A DNA stretch of 64,000 bases. It comes from Scylla paramamosain. Taxonomy: Eukaryota > Arthropoda > Malacostraca > Decapoda > Portunidae. This document shows, piece by piece, positions 18,081-32,500 of the stretch. The DNA is taken from NCBI RefSeq assembly GCF_035594125.1, contig NC_087191.1, positions 2,466,501-2,530,500 of the forward strand, given 5' to 3'. The notes under the pieces were generated by a model. It did not search any database. It was not told where the DNA came from and saw only the letters and a program-made list of their open reading frames with translations. The translations under genes and the position numbers were made by a program. How positions within the stretch are numbered: position 1 is the first letter of the stretch; every line of letters starts with the position of its first letter.

Positions 18081-20575
18081 ACACGTTTTTGGTAATGTTT
18101 TTCTGTTTCTCAATAAAGGGCGTTTTGTATGCGTTTTAGCGTTTTTGTATGTGAGGAGCTTTAAAACACTTAAAGGCAAGTTCTCGGTAAAAGTTGGTTT
18201 TATTCCCATGTGATGTGATTGCCCAGCTTTTTAGTGCTTTATCACGACCAAAAACACTCAAAAGACACTTTTCTGGTAATGTCATTTTTTTCCCACATAA
18301 AGCTAGTTTCGCATGCAATTTGGGGTTTTGGTAAATAAGAATATGAAAAGCACTCAAAATACACGCATTTGGTAAGGTTGTTCTGTTTCTCAATCAAGAG
18401 TATTATTCATGAGTTTCAGCATTTTGGTATCTAAGAAACTTTTCCATATACACGAGTTTTTGCGTGTTTTGCCTTGTGGTTCTTGTGAAACTATAAAACA
18501 CTCATTATACACGTTTCTCGTAATGTCCTTTTGTTTCCCAATATAGAGTGCTTTCCATCCATTTTCGCGTTTTTTTTTTTCTGGGTAACAAGCTCAAAAA
18601 CACTCAAAATATACCTTTTTGGTAATGTTATTCTATTTCTTTATATTGGTTTGCATCCGTTTTAGCGTTTTTTCTACGTAAAACACTGAAAAAAAAACGT
18701 TTTCAGTAATTTTGTTTTGGATTCCCATATAAAGATACTTCAATATTATAATCGTTTTGGTGCCTAACATGCTGAAAAACACACAAAAGACAGGTTTCTG
18801 TTAAAGTCGTTTAATTTCTTCATAAAGGTAGCTTTGAATGCACTTTAGGGTTTGGTATATAACAGTCCGAAAAAAAGCTAAAATTAACTTTTTTCATGAT
18901 GTTCTTTTTTCACATAATTTCCCTGAATTTTGCCAGAATTTTGGTACCTTCTTACCTCTGAAAATTAATAAAAAAAAATCCTACTTTTTATTTATTTATT
19001 TTTCCTCTATAAAGAGTGTCATTTTTGGGTTTTAACTTTTTGGTACTTAAAGAACTTAAAAACACTCATAATACACGTTTCTCGTAATGTCCTTTCCTTT
19101 CCTAAACATAGGGTTCTTTGTATGTATTTAAGCCTTTTTATAAGTAACATAATTAAAAACACTCAAAATACGTATTTTTGGTAATGTTATTCTATTTCTT
19201 CATATTGGTTGGTTTGCATCCGTTTAAGCGTTTTTATACGTAAAACACTGAAAAGACACGTTTTCAGTAATTTTTGTTTTGTATTCCTATATTGATTGAT
19301 TTCCATATTATTTATCGTTTTGTTGCTTAACATGCTGAAAAAAACACTCAAAAGACAGGTTTCTGGTAAAGTCGTTTAATTTTCCCATGTAGGTGGCTTT
19401 GGATGCACTTTAGGGTTTGGTACCTAACAGTCTGAAAAAAAAGCTACAATTAACTTTTTGGATAATGTTCTTTTATCACATAATTGCCCTGAATTTTGCC
19501 AGAATTTTGGCATCTCGGTACTTATGAAGATGAATAACAAAAAAAAAAAAAAATCCTATATTTTTTTATTTATTTATTTTATTTCTTTTTATAAATAAAG
19601 AGTGTTATATGTGGGTTTTAGCTTTTTGGTACTTAAGGAACTTAAAAACACTCATAATACACGTTTCTCGTAATGTCCTTTCCTTTCCCAAACATAAGGT
19701 TCTTTGCAGGTACTTAAGCGTTTTTATAGATAACATGATCAAAAACACTGAAAATATATGTTTTTGTAATGTTATTCTGTTTCTCCATAAAGGGTGTTTT
19801 GCATGCGTTTTAGTGTTTTGGTATGTAAGGAGATCAAAAACACTTAAAGTCAAGTTCTTAATAAAAGTTGGTTTTATTCCCATGTAATGTGATTGCCCTT
19901 CTTTTTAGTGCATTATTGCCTAACACGCTCAAAAACACTCAAAAGACACTTTTCTGGTTATGTCATTTTTTTTCCCAAATAAAGTTAGTTTCGCATGCAA
20001 TTTTGGGTTTTGGTAACTAAGAATGTGAAAAACACTCAAAATACACGCATATAGTAAGGTTGTTCTGTTTCTCAATTAAGAGTGGTATTCATGAGTTTCT
20101 CGTAATATCCTTTCGTTTCCCAAACATAGGGTTCTTTGCATGTATTTAAGCGTTTTTATAGGTAACTTGATCAAAAAACACTCAAAATACATGTTTTTGG
20201 TAATGTTTTTTCTGTTTCTCCATAAAGGATGTTTTACATGCGTTTTAGCGTTTTGGTATGTAAGGAGCTCAAAAACAATTAAAGACAAGTTCTTGGTAAA
20301 AGTTGGTTTTATTTACATGTAATGTGATTGCCCTTCTTTTTAGTGCTTTATTGCCTAACACGCTCAAAAACACTCAAAAGACACTTTTATAATAATGTCA
20401 TTTTTTTTTCCCATATAAAGCTATTTTCGCATGAAATTTGGGGTTTTGGTAACCAAGAATGTGAAAACATTCAAAATATACGCATTTGGTAAGGTTGTTC
20501 TTTCTCAATTAAGAGTGTTATTCATGAGTTTTAGCGTTTTGGTATCCAAGAATCTCAAAAACTCTCATAATGCAC
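18081..20575 (+). repeat. Long higher-order repeat block 1 (about 1.0-1.1 kb unit, shortened copies)
   Basis: This block uses the same ordered monomers as 24.95-42.7 kb, with markers such as GGCAAGTTCT, 'ATGTGATTGCCC', 'GCCTTGTGGTTCTTGTG' and 'AGAGTGTTAT'. The copies are shortened: near 19.16-19.20 kb several monomers are skipped, and near 20.09 kb one monomer type is fused directly to another at a shared GTTTC. Confidence 0.85.
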
Positions 20576-20688
20576 GTTTCTCGTAATGTCCCTTTTTTTC
20601 CTCATATGGGGTGCTTTGCATGCATTTTGGCATTTTTTTTTTTCACGTAATAGCTGAAAAAACACTGAAAATACACGCTTTTGGTAAT

Positions 20689-22592
20689 AAGAACATAAGA
20701 AATAAGTAAATCTACAAGAAGGCATCAGGCCTTCACGTGGCAGTACTTGTATGAAATATGCCTACCTATTTCCACCTATCATCCCCATCCATAAATGTGT
20801 AATTTTTTCTTACAGTTCCCAAATGCCTCAGTACTAACAACTTGATTAATACGTCCGTTCCAATCATGTACTACTCTATTTGAGAACCAATTCCTTCCTG
20901 TCTCCTTTTTCAACATCAAGTTTTTCAGGCTTGAACCCGTTTTTCTTGGTCTATCATGGTTACAGATTCTAAGAATTTTCTTTATGTTCCCTTTGTTATA
21001 ACCCATGTACTACTTAAAGACTTCTATCAGCTCCAACTCTTAACCTACGTCTCTCTAAATAATGTAAATTTAACAGCTTGAATGTCGCTTCGTAAGGAAT
21101 ACTCCTCATCCCCTGTATCCTTTTAGTCATTCTCCTTTGTATTGATTCTAATAGACCTTTATCCTTCCTGTGATGTGGTGACCAGAACTGGACAGCGTAG
21201 TCTGTCCAGTTCTGACTAGCGCCAAATGTAACTTTAATATTACTTCGGGTGTTCTCCTTTTAGCACTTCTGAAAATTAATCATAATACACTATTTGCTTT
21301 GTTTCTGGCCTCTTTGCATTGCTTTCTTAAACGGAGTTTAGAGCTAACTTTAAATCTCAAATCTTTTTCTTACCCTGAACCTACCAGAACTTGGTTGTTT
21401 ATTGTGTAACTACTGTGTGGGTTTCTTCTACTTACGCTAATTGCTTTGCATTTGTTGATATTAAAATGCATTTGCCATCTGTCTGTCTATTCGTTCATCC
21501 TATCCAAATCTGCCTGATATTTACTAATAACACTACTAATTCCACTATCCAAGTCATTGACATATAATACAAACAACATCAGCCCTAATACTAATAATCT
21601 CTTTGTCACCCTAATATTTACTTGACCCCACTCGGATTTAGAGCCGTTTATTACAACACTCTGTCGCCTGCCGCTTAGCCATGACCTTACCCAATCTAAA
21701 CACCTCATCTCTCTCGTGCGCCCTAACCTTTCTCAGTAGCCTCTTATGGGGTACCTTGTCAAACGCTTTACTAAAGTCCTGATATAGGATGCCATAACTA
21801 TCACCATTATCTTCCGTCTTGTAAACCTTACTGTATAAACTTACCAAGTTTGTCAGGTAAGACTCCCCCTTCGTGAAGCCATGCTGTAACTGATTTATCA
21901 AGTTATGTTTGTCTAAATGCTCTTAAATGTTCTTCGCTATTATTGACTCCATTATTTTACATTCAACAGAAGTTAATCTGACAGGTCTATAATTAGACGT
22001 TAATTTTTTTTTTCTCCTTTCTTAAAGGTAGGTACTATATTTGCCTGCCTCCACATTACCGATACCTCATATGACTAAAGTGATTTCCTAAGGACAGAAA
22101 CTAACAATTTACTTATAACCTTTTTCCCTTCCTTAAATACTCTGGAATATATTTCATCTGGTCCTGGTGACGAACTTTTCAGCTTATCTATCTCCTGTTC
22201 CACTATCTCTTTAGTGATGGTAATATCTGTCAGCTTCTCATTTTCTTCTACTCTAAATATCTTGTCACTATTCGGCAAATCCTGCATGTTTTTCTGGGCA
22301 AAGACAGTTAAAAAATACTCGTTCACAATTTTACTAATCTCCTCCCAACAACTAAGCAGGTCCCATTCTGCTGTCTTTAAAGGAACTATTGTTTCTCTAT
22401 TCCATTGCCATAATATAATTCAATATATTATGGCCTTAAAACCACTTCCCCTGTCTTTAATCTCATATATACTTCTCTTTCGCCCTAAGTAATGTTTTAA
22501 CCTCAGTCATCCATTTAGGATCATTCTTCTGCGATCTTATTAGGGATATTCCCTAACTGTCCTAAATGTAATTTATCAACGAAATATTTATT
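20689..22592 (-). mobile_element. Decayed CR1/L2-like LINE inserted in the satellite
   Basis: This 1.9-kb minus-strand insertion is the only transposon in the array. Its 3' tail is at 20689 (reverse complement of TTCTTATGTTC), and the 5' truncation is near 22592, where satellite resumes with CTTCTCTATAAAGGG. It belongs to the same family as 13741-14750 but extends further 5'. No clear target-site duplication is visible. The satellite on the left stops after GGTAAT and resumes slightly further along the monomer. Confidence 0.88.
20779..22350 (-). pseudogene. Broken reverse transcriptase of the satellite-inserted LINE
   Basis: Minus-strand pieces appear in order. At 22326-22075 is a pre-RT region ending with 'KLKSSSPGPDEIYSRVFKEG'. 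Around 21990-21930 are RT fingers with 'SNYRPVRLTSVECKIMESII'. At 21901-21638 is the palm with 'GFTKGESYLTNL' and 'FSKAFDKVPHKRLL'. At about 21620-21540 is a degraded motif B with 'LYVNDLDSGISS', and at 21006-20779 is the C-terminal 'NWFSNRVVHDWNG'. Stops and frameshifts separate the pieces, and the catalytic FADD segment cannot be found in a clean frame. It is older than the copy at 13.7 kb. Confidence 0.85.
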
Positions 22593-24945
22593 TCGCTTCT
22601 CTATAAAGGGTGTTTTGCTTGAGTTTTAGCGTTTCTGTACATAAGAACCTTTAAAACACGTTTTCAGTAATGTTATTTTGTATTCCTTTATGGAGCGCTT
22701 TCCATGCTTTTCAGCGTTTTGGTGTCTAACACGTTGAAAAACACTCAAAAGACACGTTGATGATAATGTCGTTTCGTTTCCCGATAAAAGGGGCTTCCAA
22801 TGCATTTTGTCTATTGGTACTTAACAATATGAAAAAAAAAATTTTAAGTAAAAGTTTTCGGTAGAGTTATTTTTCCATATAAAGTTCTAATCATGTGTTT
22901 TTGAGTCTGGGTACCTAAAAAGCTCAAAATCTCTCATAATACACTTTTCTCGTAATGTCCTTTCTTTTCTCCATGTAGGATGCTTTGCGTGTAATTTGGC
23001 ACTTTTATACTTAACAAGCATAAAAACAATCAAAATACAAGTTTTTGGTAATGTTAATTTGTTTCTCCGTAAAGGTTGTTTTGCATGCTTTTCAGCGATT
23101 TCGGATGTAAGAAAGTGAAAAACATTCTAAAGATACTTTCTTGGTAATGTTTTTTGTATATTGCCAAATAGGGTGCTTTCAATGCTTTTTAGTATTTTTA
23201 TTCCTAACACTCAAGTAAACACTCAAAAGACACGTTTCCTGTAATATCGTTTTGCTTCTTCATATAGGGATCTGCATGCATTATGATGTTTTGCTACATA
23301 ATGTGAAAAACGCTCAAAATAAAGATTTTAGGTAATGTAGTTCTTTTTCTCTATATAGGGTGCTATTCATCCTTTTTAGCGTTTTGGTACTTAGGAAGTT
23401 TACTTAGGAAGCTCAAAAACACAAATAATACTTGTTTCTCCAAATGTCTTTCCATTTCCCATATAGGATGGTTCGTATGTATTTTGACGTTTTGATACAT
23501 AAAAAGGAAAAAAAACCCACTCAAAAACACGTTTTTGGTGATGTTCTGTTTATCTATTAAGAGATATAGAATATATATAATTTTCATTCAGGCGGTTTCG
23601 TGTTTGGTACCTAAGAGACTCAAAACTCTGATAATGCACGTTTCTGGTAATGTACTATCGTTTCCTCATACAGGGTGCTTTACATGCATTTTTAAAATGA
23701 TGTACGTAACAGACTCAAAAAGACTCAAAATACACGTTTTTGGTAAGGTTTTTTTTTTTTTTTCTATTTGATTGGATTATTTATTCGTGTTTGTTGCACG
23801 TGTTTTAGCGTTTTGGAACGTAAAAAGTTTAAAACACTTAAAAGACATACTTATTATTTTGCATTTCTATATAAGGTGCTTTCCATGCTATTTAGCGTTT
23901 TCGTGCCTAACACGCTGAAAAACACAAAAACACATTTCTTACATTGTTGGTTAATTTTCTCGTATAGCGAGCAAGCATTATGGTGTTTTGCTACCTGACA
24001 ATGTGAAAAAAAATTCAAATTACACGATTTTGGTACTGTTTTTTTTCTCCATTTTTGCGTTTTGGTACCTGAGAAGCTAAAAAAAAAAAAATCATAATAC
24101 ACGTTTTTTGTTATGTCCTTTCGTTTCCTCATATAGGCTGTTTTTTGTACTTTGGTACCTAACAGGGTGTTTCCATGTATTTTGACATTTTAGTTCGTAA
24201 GAACCGAAAAAAAAAACACTCTAAAGACTCGTTTTAGTAAAGTTGTTTTGTATTCCCCTATGGGGTGATTTCGTTGCTTCTTACTGATTTGGTGCCTAAC
24301 ACGCTCAGAAAATAACAAAAGACAAGTTTCTAGTGATTTCGTTTCGTTTCTTCATATAGGTTGCTTTACATGCATGTTGGCGTTTTGGTAATTATCAATG
24401 TAAAAAAATACCCGTTTTTGGTAAGTTTGTTCTTTTTCTTCAGAGCACTATTGAAGTACTGATTTGGTACTTAAGAAAGTAATTAAAAAAAAGAAAACAC
24501 ATAACAAACGTTTCTCGTAATGTACTTTTTATTTCCATATGCAGGGTGATTTGTTTGATGACAGGCAATTTTGTACATAATAAGCTCAAAAAAAAAAAAC
24601 ACACAAAATACACGTTTTTGGTTAATGTATTCTGTTTCTCTATATATAGTATTTTCATACGTTTTTAAAGTCGTTTCATATATCTATATATGGGTCTTTG
24701 CATAAATTTTGGCTTTTTGGTAACTAACAATGTCATAACACTCAAAATGCACGTTTTTTTTTGGCAGTATTGTTCTGTTTCTCCATATAGAGTGTTTTTC
24801 ATGCGTTTTACCCTTTTGATACTAAGAAAATAAAAAAACACTCATAATACACGTTTCTCGTAATGTCTTTTAATTTTTCCCATATAGGGTATTTCTGATT
24901 CATTTACGCGTTTTTTTACGTAACAATCTTTCAAAAGACTCAAAA
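22593..24945 (+). repeat. Satellite with five-monomer cycle, between the two long-unit blocks
   Basis: About 25 monomers that follow the same type order seen at 42.7-64 kb. They alternate a GTATTCC type with a CTAACACG ending, a TATAGGGTGC / AATGTGAAA type, and a GCTATTCAT / CTCATAAT type. It lies immediately right of the LINE. Confidence 0.8.
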
Positions 24946-27900
24946 TACTTGTTTTGTATGCGTTTTAGCGTTTTCGTATGAAAGGAGCTTAAAAACACTT
25001 AAAGGCAAGTTATTGGTAAAAGTTGGTTTTATTCCCATGTAATTTGATTGCCCTGCTTTTTAGTGTTTTATTGCCTAACACGCTCAAAAAAACTCAAAAG
25101 ACACTTTTCTGGTAATATTTTTTTCACACATAAAGCTAGTTTCGCATGCAATTTGGGGTTTCGGTAAGTAAGAATGTTAAAAAGATTCAAAATACACCCA
25201 TTTGGTAAGGTTGTTCTGTTTCTCAATTAAGAGTGTTATTCATGAATTTCAGCATTTTGGTATCTAAGAAACATCTCCATACACACGAGTTTTTGTGTGT
25301 TTTGCCTTGTGGTTCTTGTGAAACTATAAAACACTCATTATACACGTTTCTCGTAATGTCCTTTTCTTTCCCAAAATAGAGTGCTTTGCAACTATTTTCG
25401 CGTTTTCTGTAGGTAACAAGCTCAAAAACACTCAAAATATAACTTTTTAGTAATATTATTCTATTTTTTCACATTGGTTGGTTTGCATCCGTTTTAATGT
25501 TTTTTTTCTAAGTAAAACACTAAAAAGACACGTTTTCAGTAATTTTGTTTTGGATTCCCATATAGAGTGACTTCCATATTATTTATCGTTATGGTGCCTA
25601 ACTTGCTGAAAAACACTCAAAAAACAGGTATCTGGTAAAGTCGTTAAATTTCCTTAAGTAGGTGGCTTTGCATACACTTTAGGGTTTGGTACATAACAGT
25701 CCAAAAAAAAAAAAAAAAAGCTAAAATTAACTTTTTTCACAATATTATTTTTTCACATAATTTCCCTGAATTTTGCCAGAATTTTAGCATCTCGGTACCT
25801 ATGAAGATAAATAACAAAAAAAAAAAAAAAATCCTAGTTTTTATTTATTTATATATTTTCTCTATAAAGAGTGTTATTTGTGGGTTTTAACTCTTTTCGT
25901 ACTAAAGGAACTTAAAAACACTCATAATACACGTTTCTCGTAATGTCCTTTCGTTTCCCAAACATAGGGTTCTTTGCATGTATTTAACCATTTTTATACG
26001 TAACAGATCAAAAACACTGAAAATTCATGTTTTTCGTAATGTTATTTTGTTTCCTCATAAAGGGTGTTTTGCATGCATTTTAGCGTTTTGGTAGGTAAGG
26101 AGCTGAAAAACACTTAAAGACAAGTTCTTGGTAAATGTTGGCTTTATTCCCATGTAATGTCATTGCCCTGCTTTTTTGTGCTTTATTGCCTAACACGCTC
26201 AAAAACACTCAAGACACTTTTTTTTCTGGTAATGTCATTTATTTCCCACATAAAGCTAGTTTCGCATGTAATTTCGGGTTTTGGTAACTAAGAATGTGAA
26301 AAACACTCAAAATACACGCATTTCGTAAGGTTATTCTGTTTCTGAATTAAGAGTGTTATTCATGAATTTCAGCATTTTGGTATCTAAGAAACATCTCCAT
26401 ATACACGAGTTTTTGCTTGTTTTGCCTTGTGGTTCTTGTGAAACTATAAAACAGTCATTATAAACGTTTCTCGTAATGTCCTTTTGTTTCCCAATATAGA
26501 GAGATTTGCATTCATTTTCGCTCAAAAACACAAAAAATATCTTTTTTTAATATTATTCTATTTCATGATAATGGTTGATTTGCATTCGTTTTAGCATTTT
26601 TCTACGTAAAACACTGAAAAGACACGTTTTCAGTAATTTTGTTTTCGATTCCCATACAGAGTGACTTCCATATTATTTATTGTTTTGGTGCCTAACATGC
26701 TGAAAAACACTCAAAAGACAGGTTTCAGGTAAAGTCGTTTAATTTCCCCATATAGGTGGCTCTACATGCACTTTAGGGTTTGGTACATAACAGTCTGAAA
26801 AAAAAGCTAAAATTAACTTTTTTGATATTCTTTTTTCATATAATTTCCCTGAATTTTGCCAGAATTTTGGCATCTCGGTACCTATGAAGATCAATAAAAA
26901 AAATGCTATTTTTTATTTATTTATTTTTTTTTTCTCTATAAAGAGTGTTATTTGTGGGTTTTAGCTTTTTGGTACCCAAGGAACTTATAAACACTCATAA
27001 TACACATTCCTCGTAATGTCCTTTCATTCCCAAACATAGGGTTCTTTGCATGTGTTTAAGCGTTTTTATTGGTAACAAGCTCAAAAACACTCAAAATACA
27101 TGTTTTTGATAATGGTATTCTGTTTTTCCATAAATGGTGTTAAGCATGGGTTTTAGCGTTTTGGTATGTAAGGAGCTGAAAAAAAACTTAAAGGCAAGTT
27201 CTTGGTAAAAGTTGGTTATATTCCCATGTAATGTGATTGCCCTGCTTTTTAGTGCTTTATTGCCTAACATGCTGAAAAACACTAAAAAGACACTTTTCTA
27301 GTAATTTCATTTTTTTTCCACATTCTCGCATGTAATTTGGGGTTGGACCACTAAGAATGTGAAAAAATACTCAAAATACACTCATTTCCTAAGATTGTTC
27401 TGTTTCTCAATTAAGAGTGTTATTCATGAGTGTCAGCATTTTTGGTATCTTCTCCATATATACGAGTTTTTGCGTTTTTTGCCTTATGGTTCTTGAAAAC
27501 TATTAAAACATTCTTCATAAAATTTTCTTGTAATATCCTTTTGTTTCCCAATATAGAGTGCTTTGCATTCATTTTTGCGTTTTTTGTAGGTAACAAACTC
27601 AAAAACACTCACCTTTTTGGTAATGTTATTCTATTTCTTCATATTGGTTAGTTTGCATCCGTTTTAGCGTTCTACGCTAAAGCTGAAAAGAAACGTTTTC
27701 AGTAATATTGTTGAAATTGCTGAAAACACCCAAAGACACGTTTCTTGTAAAGTCGTGTAATTTCCCCATATAGGTTGCTTTGCATGCACTTCCAGGTTTC
27801 GTACATAACTCCGGAAAAAGCTAAAATTATTATTTTTTTTTTTTTTTTACATAATTTCCCTGAATTTTCTCAGAATTTTGGCATCTCGGTACCTATGAAG

Positions 27901-29563
27901 ATGAATAACAAAAAAAAAATCTATTTTTTTTATAATTTTTTTTCTCTATAAGAAGTGTTATTTGTTGGTTTTAGATTTTTGGTACTTAAGGAACTTAAAA
28001 ATACTCATAATAAACGATTTTCGTAATGTCCTTTCGTTTTAGAAACATAGTGTTCTTTGCATGTATTTCAGCGATTTTATAGGTAACATGATCAAAAACA
28101 CTCAGAATACATGTTTTTTGTAATGTTATTCTGTTTCTCCATAAAAGTTGTTTTGCATGCGTTTAGCGTTTTGGTATGTAAGGAGTTAAAAAAACACAAA
28201 GGTAAGTTCTTCGTAAAATTTGGTTTTATTGAAATGTAATGTGATTGTTCTGCTTTTTAGTGTTTTGTTGCATGTAACGCTCAAAAACACTCAAAAGACA
28301 CTTTTCTCGTAATGTCTTTTTTTTCCCACATAAAGCTAGTTTCGCATGTAATTTGGGATTTTCGTAACTAAGAATATGAAAAACACTCAAAATACACACA
28401 TTTGGTAAGGTAGTTCTGTTTTGTTTCAATTAAAAGTGTTATTCATGAGTTTTAGCGTTTTGGTATGTATGAAACTTCTCTATATACACGAGTTTTTCCG
28501 TTTTTTACCTTGTGGTTCTTGTGAAACTATAAAACACTCATTATACACGTTTCTCGTAATGTCCTTTTGCTTCCCAATATAGAGTGCTTTCCATCCATTT
28601 GCGCGTTTACTGTAGGTAAAAAGCTCAAAAACACATTTTGGTAATGTTATTCTATTTCTTCATATATGTTGGTTTGCATCCGTTTTAGCGTCTTTCTTCG
28701 TAAAACACTGAAAAGACACGTTTTCAGTAATTTTGTTTTGGATTCACTTATTGACTGACTTCCATATTATTTATCGTTTTAGTGCCTAACATGCTGAAAA
28801 ACACTGAAAAGACAGGTTTCAGGTAAAGTCGTTTAACTTCCTTATATAGGTGGCATGCACTTTACAGTTTGGTACATAAAAATCCGAAAAAGAGCTATAA
28901 TTAACTTTTTTGATAATGTTCTTTTTTCCACCTAAATTCCCTGAATTTTGGCAAAATTTTGGCATCATGGTACCTATGAAAATTAATATAAAAAAAAAAG
29001 CTATATTTTTTTTTCTCTATAAAGAGTGTTATTTGTGGGTTTTAACGTTTTTGGTACTTAAAAAACTTAAAAACGGTCTTAATACACGTTTCTCGTAATG
29101 TCCTTTCATTTCCCAAACATAGGGTTCTTTGCATGTATTTAAGCGTTTTTATAGGTAACATGGTCAAAAACACTTAAAACACATGTTATTCTGCTTCTCC
29201 ATAAAAGAGTTTTTTGCATGCATTTTAGCGTTTTGGTTTGTAAGGAGGTCAAAAACACTTCAAGGCAAGTTTTTGGTAAAAGTTGGTTTTATTCCCATGT
29301 AATGTGATTGCCTTGTTTTTTTTTTTTTGTGATTTATTGCCTAACACGCTCAAAAACACTAAAAATACACTTCTGGTAATGTCATTTTTTTTCCAACATA
29401 GTTTCGCGTGCTATTTGGGGTTTTGCAAAGAATATGAAAAATACTCAAAATACACGCATATGGTAAGGTTGTTCTGTTTCTCAATTAATATTGTTATTCA
29501 TGAGTTTTAGCATTTTGGTATATAAGAAACTTCTTTATATACACGAGTTTTTGCGTTTTCTGC

Positions 29564-29587
29564 CTTGTGGTTCTTGTGAACCACAAG
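29564..29587. repeat. 10-bp hairpin variant of the long unit (also 41244-41267 and 42287-42310)
   Basis: CTTGTGGTTC, the loop TTGT and GAACCACAAG form a perfect hairpin here and at 42287, and a near-perfect one at 41244. Other units of the core have GTGAAACTATAAAAC at this place and no hairpin. All three variants also share the following 'TTCTTTTGC' and 'AAATAATAA' sequence, so they have a common origin. Confidence 0.9.
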
Positions 29588-32500
29588 TTCTTTTTGCTCA
29601 AAAATAATAAGACATTCATTATACACCTTTCTCGTAAAGTCCTTTTGTTTCCCAATAGGGAGTGATTTGCATCCATTTTCGCACTTTTTGTAGGTAACAA
29701 GCTCAAAAACACTCAAAATGTAACTTTTTGGTAATGTTGTTTTATTTCTTCATATTGGTTGGTTTGCATCCGTTTTAGCGTTTTTCTACGTAAAACACCG
29801 AAAAGACACGTTTTCAGTAATTTTGTTTTAGATTCCCATATAGAGTGATTTGCATGTCATTTACCGTCATGGTGCCTAACAAGCTGAAAAACACTCATAA
29901 GACAGTTTTCTGGCAAAAACGTTTAATTTTCCCATATAGGTGGCTTTGCATGCACTTTAGGGTTTGGTACATAACAGTACGAAAAAAAAAGCTAAAATTA
30001 ACTTTTTTGATAATTGACTCATAATTTCCTGAATTTTGCCCAAATTTTGGTAACTCGGTACCTGTGAAGATAAAAAAAGAAAGAAAAAAAATATCGTCTT
30101 TTTTATTTATTTATTTTTTTTTTCTCAATAAAGAGTGTTATTTGTGGCTTTTAGCTTTTTGGTAAATAAGGATCTTAAAAAACACTCATAATACACGTTT
30201 CTCGTAATGTCCTTTCGTTTACCAAAAAAAGGGTTCTTTGCATGTATTTAAGCGTTTTTATTGGTAACATGATCAAAAACACTCAAAATATATGTTTTTT
30301 GGTAATGTTATACTCTTTCTCCATAAAGTGTGTTTTGCATGCGTTTTAGCGTTTTGGTATATAGGAAGCTCAAAACACTTAAAGGCAAGTTCTTGGTTAA
30401 AGTTGATTTTATTGCCATGTAAAGTGATTCCCCTGCTTTTTAGTCCTTTATTGCCTATCACGCTCAAAAACACTCAAAAGACACTTTTCTGGTAATGTCA
30501 TTTTTTTCCCACATAAAGCTAGTTTCGCATGCAATTTGGGATTTTGGTAACTAAGAATGTGAAAAGCATTCAAAATACACGCATTTAGTAAAGTTGTTCT
30601 GTTTCTCCTTTAATAGTGTTATTCATGAGTATCTATTTTGGTATCTAGGAGACTTCTCCATATACACGAGTTTTTGCGTTTTTTGCCTTGTGGCTCTTTT
30701 GATCTATAAAACATTCATTATACACATTTCTCGCAATGACCCTTTCTTTCCCAATATAGAGTGCTTTGTATCAATTTTCGCGTTTTTTTTTGTAGGTAAC
30801 AAGCTCAAAAACACTCAAAATATACGTTTTTGGTAATGTTTTTCTACTTCTTGATATTGGTTGGTTTGCATCCGTTTTAGCGTTTTTCTACGTAAAACAC
30901 TGAGAAGACACGTATTCAGTAATTTTGTTTTGGTTTGCCATATAGAGTGAGTTCCTTATTAGTTATCATTTTGGTGCCTAACAAGCTGAAAAACACTCAA
31001 AACACAGATTTCTGATAAGGTCGTTTAATATCCTCATATGGGAGGCCTTGCATGCACTTTAGTGTTTGGTACATAACAGCCCGAAAAAAAGCTAATATCA
31101 ACTTTTTTGATAATATTCTCTTATCATATAATTGATCTAATTTTTCCCAGAATTTTTGCATCACGGTACCTAGAAAGGTGAATAACAAAAAAAAAAAAAA
31201 AAAGTAAATCCTTTTATTTATTTATTTTTTATTTATTTATTTATTTTTTTTCTAAATAACGAGTGTTATTTGTGGGTTTTAGCTTTTTGGTAGTTAAGGA
31301 ACTTAAAAACACCCATAATACACGTTTCTCGTAATATCCTTACGTTTCTCAATCATAAGGTTCTTTGCATGTATTTAAGCATTTTTATAGATAACATTAT
31401 CAAAAACACTAAAAATACATGTTTTTTGGTAATCTTATTCTGTTTCTCCATCAAGTTTGTTTTCCATCCGTTTTAGCGGATTGGTATGTAAAGAGCTCAA
31501 AAATACATATTGGCAATTTCTTGGTAAAACTTGCTTTTACCATGTAATGTGATTGCCCTGCTTTTTAGTACTTCATTGCCTAACACGCTCAAAAACAATT
31601 AAAAGACACTTCTGGTAATGTCATTTTTTCCCCTCATAAAGCAAGTTTCGCATGCTATTTTGGGTATTGCTAACTAGGAATGTGAAAGACACTCAAAATA
31701 CACGCATTTACTAAGGTTGTTCTGTTTCTCAATTAAGATTGTTATTCATGAGTTTCAGCATTTTGGTATGTAAGAAACTTCTTTATATACACGAGTTTTT
31801 GCGTTTTTCTACGTAAAACACTGAGAAGATACATTTTCAGTAGTTTTGTTTTAAGATTCCCATATAGAGTGAGTTCCCTATTATTTATCGTTTTGGTGCC
31901 TAACATGCTGAAAAACACTCAAAAGACAGATTTCTGGTAAGGTCGTTTAATTTCCTCATATAGGAGGCTTTGCGTGCACTTTAGGGTTTGGTACATAAGA
32001 GTCCGAAAAAAAAGCTAAAATTAACTTTTTTGATAATATTCTTTTGTTCATATAATTTTTTTTTTTCTAAATAAAGAGTGTTATTTGTTGGTTTTAGCTT
32101 TTTGGTACTTAAGGAACTTAAAAAAACACTCATAATACACGTTTCTCGCAATTTCCTTTTGTTTCCCAAACATAATGTTCTTTGCATGTATTTAAGCGTT
32201 TTTATAGATAACATGATAAAAAAAAAATTACATGTTTTTGGTAATGTTATTCTGTTTCACCATAAAGTTTGTTTTGCATGTGTTTTAGCGGTTTGGTATA
32301 TAAGGAGCTCAAAAACATTTAAAAGCAAGTTCTTGGTAAAAATTGGTTTTATTACAATGAAAAGTGATTGCCCTGCTTTTTAGTGCTTTATTGCCTATCA
32401 CGCTCAAAAACACTCAAAAGACATTTTTCTGGAAATGTCATGTTTTCCCACATAAATCTGGTTTCGCATGAAATTTGGGTTTTTGGTAACTAAGAATATG

